DNA from: Acinetobacter bohemicus ANC 3994
GTDB taxonomy: Bacteria; Pseudomonadota; Gammaproteobacteria; Pseudomonadales; Moraxellaceae
NCBI RefSeq assembly: GCF_000367925.1
Contig: NZ_KB849170.1
Location: 1-64,000, forward strand
Reading direction: 5' to 3'
DNA length: 64,000 nt
This document shows, piece after piece, positions 60,425 to 64,000 of this stretch; the first letter of the stretch is position 1, and every line of letters starts with the position of its first letter. Made by a program: the position numbers and the translations under genes. Below the pieces are notes generated by a model. That model saw only the letters and a list, made by a program, of their open reading frames with translations. It searched no databases and was not told the DNA's origin.

Positions 60425-61356
60425 TATTTTTTGTTCCAAAAATTATAAAAATTAAACCATTGATACGGCGCACGCATACAGTGCTGTTCAAGCAAAATAA
60501 CATATTGACGCATGGTGCTTTGCAGTGCTTGCATGCGAGTTTTTCGAGGGAAATGAAGCTGCTCAGCAATCGCGTGAATATGCACTTCAAAGCAACTGCC
60601 GACGCGATAACAAAAGACCGCCAGTACAGGTACTTTCAATAAACTGGCTAAAATCCATGCGCCTTGCGGCCAATTCGCCTCTGCGCCTAAAAAGGTAATC
60701 GGCTGTACCCGATCAGACTCAACAGGTACACGATCTGCTGCCACAATCACCCACTCGCCTTGGTCGAGTTTTTCTTGCAAAATCAAAGCGGTTTCAATAC
60801 CCAACTCATCCACCGAAACTAAATTAACATCGGCATGTTTATTGAGTTTCTTTAAAAATTGATTAAATTTAGTGGCATGTTTTTGATAAACCAAAACATT
60901 AATTTTTTGTGTATGTTCTGATTTAATCGCCCTTAACAATTCGATATTGCCAAAATGCGACACCACAATCACCGCACCTTTTTGATAATGTGCACGAAAA
61001 TGTTCATGTCCATGTAAAGCCAATTGCTGCTCAGGTATTTTGCCCAGCCAACCTTCAATTTTATCTAAAATACATTCGCCAAATTGCATTAAATGCTGAT
61101 AGCTATGACCCAGACTCGGCTCTGTGGTAAAGGGTGATTGTTGCCCTGCAAAATGATGTAACTTGCTTAAATACAACAATGATGCCTGACGTGCCGTGAC
61201 TGAAAAGATCCAGTACCACAAAATAATAAAATACAGCACCACGCGGCAGAGCCAACGACCACCTAAACGATAAAATGCCAACATTAACGTCAGTGACCAC
61301 ATGCCACCGCGTTCTTTCATATCATTCCACTGGGTTTGCTTGAGCTGCTCAGTCAC
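60424..61356 (-). CDS. LpxL-like acyltransferase
   Basis: A 310-aa membrane-associated acyltransferase. The HX4E motif is in VIVVSHFGNIELLRAI and the acceptor-site block is IVAADRVPVESDRVQPITFLGAEANWPQGAWILA. An N-terminal helix (about 38-55) anchors it. The start is GTG at 61356, 4 bp after the GT2 stop; the nearby ATG is out of frame. It is expected to attach an acyl chain, or the polyene itself, to a lipid headgroup made with the neighbouring GT2. Confidence 0.85.
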   Translation of the reverse strand: MTEQLKQTQWNDMKERGGMWSLTLMLAFYRLGGRWLCRVVLYFIILWYWIFSVTARQASLLYLSKLHHFAGQQSPFTTEPSLGHSYQHLMQFGECILDKIEGWLGKIPEQQLALHGHEHFRAHYQKGAVIVVSHFGNIELLRAIKSEHTQKINVLVYQKHATKFNQFLKKLNKHADVNLVSVDELGIETALILQEKLDQGEWVIVAADRVPVESDRVQPITFLGAEANWPQGAWILASLLKVPVLAVFCYRVGSCFEVHIHAIAEQLHFPRKTRMQALQSTMRQYVILLEQHCMRAPYQWFNFYNFWNKK

Positions 61357-61360
61357 GCCA

Positions 61361-62095
61361 TTAACCTTTCACTTTCTGTGACACTAATTTAGGCAACCGC
61401 AGCAACATCCCACCCAATAAACGCACATGTGCCTGACTCATGCCAAGGTTATCGCGCCATACATTGAAATGAGAAATCCCATCTTCAGGATAAATCACTT
61501 GGGTCGGTACATTAATAAAAGCAACATTCGCCCACTTGAGTCGCACTAAAATTTCACTATCAAAACCCATGCGCGGCTGAAATTTTGCCGAATTTAGAAT
61601 TTGAATGGTCTGGGCCAGTGGATAGACTCGAAATCCACACATACTGTCTTTAATATCGAAGGATAGACTGTTAATCCAGACCCAAATATGCGTAGCATAA
61701 CGACCATATAAACGTTTTTTCGGCACGCTCTCATCAAAAATTGGCTGACCAATCACCATTGCTTCTGGATGCTGCTGAGAAATGTCTAAAAATTTGGCTA
61801 CATCTTGCCAGTCATGCTGACCATCAGAATCGAGCTGCAAAGCATGACTAAAGCCTAAAGCATGGGCATGACGTAAACCGCTTATGACCGCTTGCCCTTT
61901 GCCTTGATTATGCGAATGTTCAACCAACTCGACACATTTATTTTCGGCTTTCAGCTTATGTAAAAGTGTGCCACATACCGCATCACTGCCATCATTGACT
62001 AAAATAATCGGCAACTGAAACGGCTTCAAATGTGCAACCAAAGCCTCAATATAATGCGGATGGTTATAAACAGGAATCACAAAACAATGCTGCAT
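61361..62095 (-). CDS. Family 2 glycosyltransferase (polyprenyl-phosphate type)
   Basis: A 244-aa GT2. It opens QHCFVIPVYNHPHYIEALV and shows IILVNDGSDAV and the metal-binding LQLDSDGQHDWQDV, typical of DPM1/UgtP-like transferases, with SMCGFRVYPL and RMGFDSEILVRLKW as acceptor-side blocks. The ATG at 62095 is 6 bp from a GAGG site, whereas the ATG at 62101 abuts it, so 62095 is preferred. It probably glycosylates the lipid anchor or the aryl head of the polyene. Confidence 0.87.
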   Translation of the reverse strand: MQHCFVIPVYNHPHYIEALVAHLKPFQLPIILVNDGSDAVCGTLLHKLKAENKCVELVEHSHNQGKGQAVISGLRHAHALGFSHALQLDSDGQHDWQDVAKFLDISQQHPEAMVIGQPIFDESVPKKRLYGRYATHIWVWINSLSFDIKDSMCGFRVYPLAQTIQILNSAKFQPRMGFDSEILVRLKWANVAFINVPTQVIYPEDGISHFNVWRDNLGMSQAHVRLLGGMLLRLPKLVSQKVKG

Positions 62096-62107
62096 ATACA
62101 TCCTCTT

Positions 62108-63778
62108 TTAAACCTGTTCAGTTTGCGTTTTAAACAACAAACGCCCCGATGCCAAGGTCTGATCTGCATGGGTCAATTCAAAACTCACTTTGTGCAATTT
62201 TCGTGACAGTTTGAGTTGCAGTACCATATACGGTCGAATCAGATCTTGAAATTTCAATTGTTCAAAACCATTACACCATTCCAGATCGGCCCAAGTTTGG
62301 CGGGAAAAATGCTGAACAAAACCAATCTGCCCCACACCGGGAAAAATCGGATAATCGGGGAAATGCCCTTTAAAACATTCCAATTCAGCAGAAAATTCAA
62401 GCTGATAAACGGCCTGATCTGGCTCGTTCTGTTGTGCCAATACAATAGGCAACAACATGGGTTGAAATAAGGATTTCATGTACTGTTTATTCAGTTTAGA
62501 TTGTGCATTTTGTGGTAATTGAGTCAAAAACCGCCACTGCCTTGGAATGGCAATGCCTTCCAGTTTTAATTGTAATTGCGCTTTGATTGCCGCCACAGAT
62601 TGTGCTTTGTTGCCACTTTGCAGCTGTTTTCTGGCAGCTTCAGATAACACCGCAACACAGGCTAAAATCTGCCGATGTTCACGTTGTAAAATTAAAACAT
62701 GACACTGGGCAATCTCATCGAGTTCTATTATTTTTTGTTCAATCGCATCTAAACTTAAGCGTTTTTCTTCTAGTTTCACAATCCGATCCAACCGTCCCAA
62801 TAAACGAAACGGACTCTTGGCATTGGTTGCGTCAAGCATTTCAATTTTATCGCCGGTTAAAATCCAGTTCTCACTAAAAGCATGATTGGCTTGCACTGCC
62901 AATTCTTGTTGATCGCTCACTTGAATGTCTACATTGGCAAAAGGAATCCATAACGCATCATCGTGTTGTCGATGTGCAATTCCCCCCGTTTCTGAGCTGC
63001 CAAACACTTCGTGAATCGGTCGATTTAAATAAGGACGCACACCCGAATCCAATTTACCACCCGATGAATATACGCTTAAACAGTGCTGTAGTAGCACATC
63101 TGGGGTCCAGCGTTTTAATAATGCAGGACTAGAAATAACATAATTTTCAATGTTGAGAGGTACTAATTTTTTTTGAATATCAGCGACATCTTCAGGGAAA
63201 GCCAATTGGGTTTGATAAAAACAACGACCACTGGCTAAAGGCCACAACAGCTTGAACAATAAACCATAAATATGTTGATGGCTGACTGTTGCGATGGCAA
63301 TGGCCTGTTCAGGTAACTGAAAACTGGCATCCAAACCTTGCACTTCATTCAAGAGCTGACGCAAAGTACGCGGGATTTTTTTCGGTTGCCCTGTTGAACC
63401 TGAAGTATAAAAATAGAGCTGGGCCTGATTTAAAAAGGCATCATCCAGATTTAGTTCAATCTGCGGCTCTGCTGTAGCAGATACAGGCTGACGCTGTAAA
63501 AACAGAATATTCTGCTCAGCCAATTCTTTTTCTAAATCACTGACTCGATTGGGCGGCAAGAGCAGCTGTTTTTGCGCTAAAAGTGCCGCAAACAACAGCA
63601 CTAAAAACTCATAGCTATCGGGTTCCCACAACGCCCAACTGTCCTGCGATAACAACTGGATTGCATGACTTTGTTGTATCACCTCTTGCCAAAAATCCTG
63701 AAAATGGATTGGGCTTAAATCAGCCTGAAGACACAGCGGTTTCAGTGAATGAATATGATTCTGAAAATGACACAACAT
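62108..63778 (-). CDS. Acyl-AMP ligase fused to a FabA/FabZ-like dehydratase
   Basis: A 556-aa two-domain protein. Residues 1-440 are an ANL adenylating enzyme: P-loop YTSGSTGQPK (124-133), FGSSETGG (259-266), LTGD (307-310), GRLDRIVKLEEKR (328-340) and the C-terminal catalytic Lys428 region NAQSKLNK. Residues about 455-556 are a hotdog domain with FKGHFPDYPIFPGV (469-482), the His motif of FabA/FabZ dehydratases. It would activate an aryl acid and load it on a carrier protein (ApeH-like), and also dehydrate intermediates (ApeI-like). Fusion of these two functions is unusual compared with the separate genes of the best-studied clusters. Confidence 0.88.
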   Translation of the reverse strand: MLCHFQNHIHSLKPLCLQADLSPIHFQDFWQEVIQQSHAIQLLSQDSWALWEPDSYEFLVLLFAALLAQKQLLLPPNRVSDLEKELAEQNILFLQRQPVSATAEPQIELNLDDAFLNQAQLYFYTSGSTGQPKKIPRTLRQLLNEVQGLDASFQLPEQAIAIATVSHQHIYGLLFKLLWPLASGRCFYQTQLAFPEDVADIQKKLVPLNIENYVISSPALLKRWTPDVLLQHCLSVYSSGGKLDSGVRPYLNRPIHEVFGSSETGGIAHRQHDDALWIPFANVDIQVSDQQELAVQANHAFSENWILTGDKIEMLDATNAKSPFRLLGRLDRIVKLEEKRLSLDAIEQKIIELDEIAQCHVLILQREHRQILACVAVLSEAARKQLQSGNKAQSVAAIKAQLQLKLEGIAIPRQWRFLTQLPQNAQSKLNKQYMKSLFQPMLLPIVLAQQNEPDQAVYQLEFSAELECFKGHFPDYPIFPGVGQIGFVQHFSRQTWADLEWCNGFEQLKFQDLIRPYMVLQLKLSRKLHKVSFELTHADQTLASGRLLFKTQTEQV

Positions 63779-63789
63779 AACAATCCGTT

Positions 63790-64000
63790 TTATTCCTGAA
63801 GTTGGTTTAAGCGTTGCTGACGCTTACGCAATATAAATTCGCCCAGCAATAACAGCCCCATCAACACATAGGAAATAAAACCGTTATAGAGCACCCACAC
63901 CTGCATTGAAGCAAACAACACCGTTGCTAAAGCAATCAGGGCATTGCACACAAAGAAAATACACCAGACGATAGTGACCTTACGTGTCCAAATCACCCCT
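63790..64000 (-). CDS. COG4648-like membrane protein, partial (cut by right edge)
   Basis: The frame is open to the end of the window, so only the C-terminal ~69 residues are seen and the start lies beyond 64000. Two hydrophobic helices are visible (VTIVWCIFFVCNALIALATVLF and WVLYNGFISYVLMGLLLLGEF), followed by a basic tail. This ending (TRKVTIVWC...WVLYNGFISY...GEFILRKR) resembles COG4648 proteins, which sit beside the AMP ligase in aryl-polyene clusters. It is 11 bp upstream of the ligase gene on the same strand. Confidence 0.75.
   Translation of the reverse strand, partial: GVIWTRKVTIVWCIFFVCNALIALATVLFASMQVWVLYNGFISYVLMGLLLLGEFILRKRQQRLNQLQE

Noticed and set aside
49579..64000. Calling the cluster a flexirubin or dialkylresorcinol pathway outright
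   Set aside because: No DarA/DarB-type genes are visible; only the ammonia-lyase is suggestive, so aryl-polyene-like is the safer call.
1..64000. CRISPR arrays, integrases, transposases, prophage genes
   Set aside because: No regularly spaced repeats and no recognisable mobile-element proteins were seen on either strand.

Overview
The window is chromosomal DNA from a gammaproteobacterium of the genus Acinetobacter. The AT-rich coding style supports this, as do a BaeSR two-component pair of the Acinetobacter type, the order aspS / lipooligosaccharide outer-core genes / ilvE / glnE, and the Zur-box spelling in front of a znuD-like receptor. Apart from the outer-core locus and a pigment-type cluster, most genes are ordinary core genes. 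I saw no CRISPR array, rRNA, intact insertion sequence or prophage.

Layout. 1-2.5 kb: a cut-off outer-membrane protein gene and a lipoprotein gene. A gene-poor gap follows, holding a decayed copy of the end of baeR. 2.5-7.3 kb: an amino acid permease, baeR-baeS and a divergent His/Met-rich lipoprotein built from two repeats. 7.5-11.3 kb: two tandem long-form acyl-CoA dehydrogenases. 11.4-18.8 kb: single genes (PaiB-like, PsiE-like, RcnB-like, a conserved hypothetical, a phospholipase D-like protein), then a ZnuD-like zinc receptor with a perfect Zur-box palindrome and a divergent DUF4184 membrane protein.

18.9-36.7 kb: aspS, then the outer-core (OC) locus of lipooligosaccharide, closed by ilvE. 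It has three transcription blocks. The first is a minus-strand operon for a dTDP-3-acylamino-3,6-dideoxyhexose: rmlB, rmlA, a fused ketoisomerase/N-acyltransferase, an O-acyltransferase, an FdtB/QdtB-type aminotransferase and a GT2. The second is a plus-strand block: GT25, GT4 and a beta-propeller 'ghy' protein. The third is a minus-strand block: ELM1-like GT, CgeB-like GT, polysaccharide deacetylase, GT2 and GT4. glnE, an orphan histidine kinase and a tRNA-Leu(CAA) follow.

41.3-49.2 kb: queA, a DUF3137-like/LemA pair, tgt, yajC, secD and secF, i.e. the classical queA-tgt-yajC-secDF cluster with two extra genes and a 670-bp gap inserted.

49.2-64.0 kb: the most interesting region, a tightly packed minus-strand operon that runs off the right edge and looks like an aryl-polyene type II polyketide cluster. 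It encodes an acyl-AMP ligase fused to a FabA/FabZ-like dehydratase, a MIO-type aromatic amino acid ammonia-lyase, two ketosynthases with complete Cys-His-His triads, a ketoreductase, a hotdog dehydratase, a thioesterase, a GT2, an LpxL-like acyltransferase, LolA-like, MMPL and DUF3261 export/lipoprotein components, and an FAD enzyme with flavin-halogenase-like motifs. The acyl carrier proteins and chain-length factor expected in such clusters are not in the window and probably lie just beyond 64,000. All product assignments rest on motif recognition and recalled family knowledge; no database search was run.
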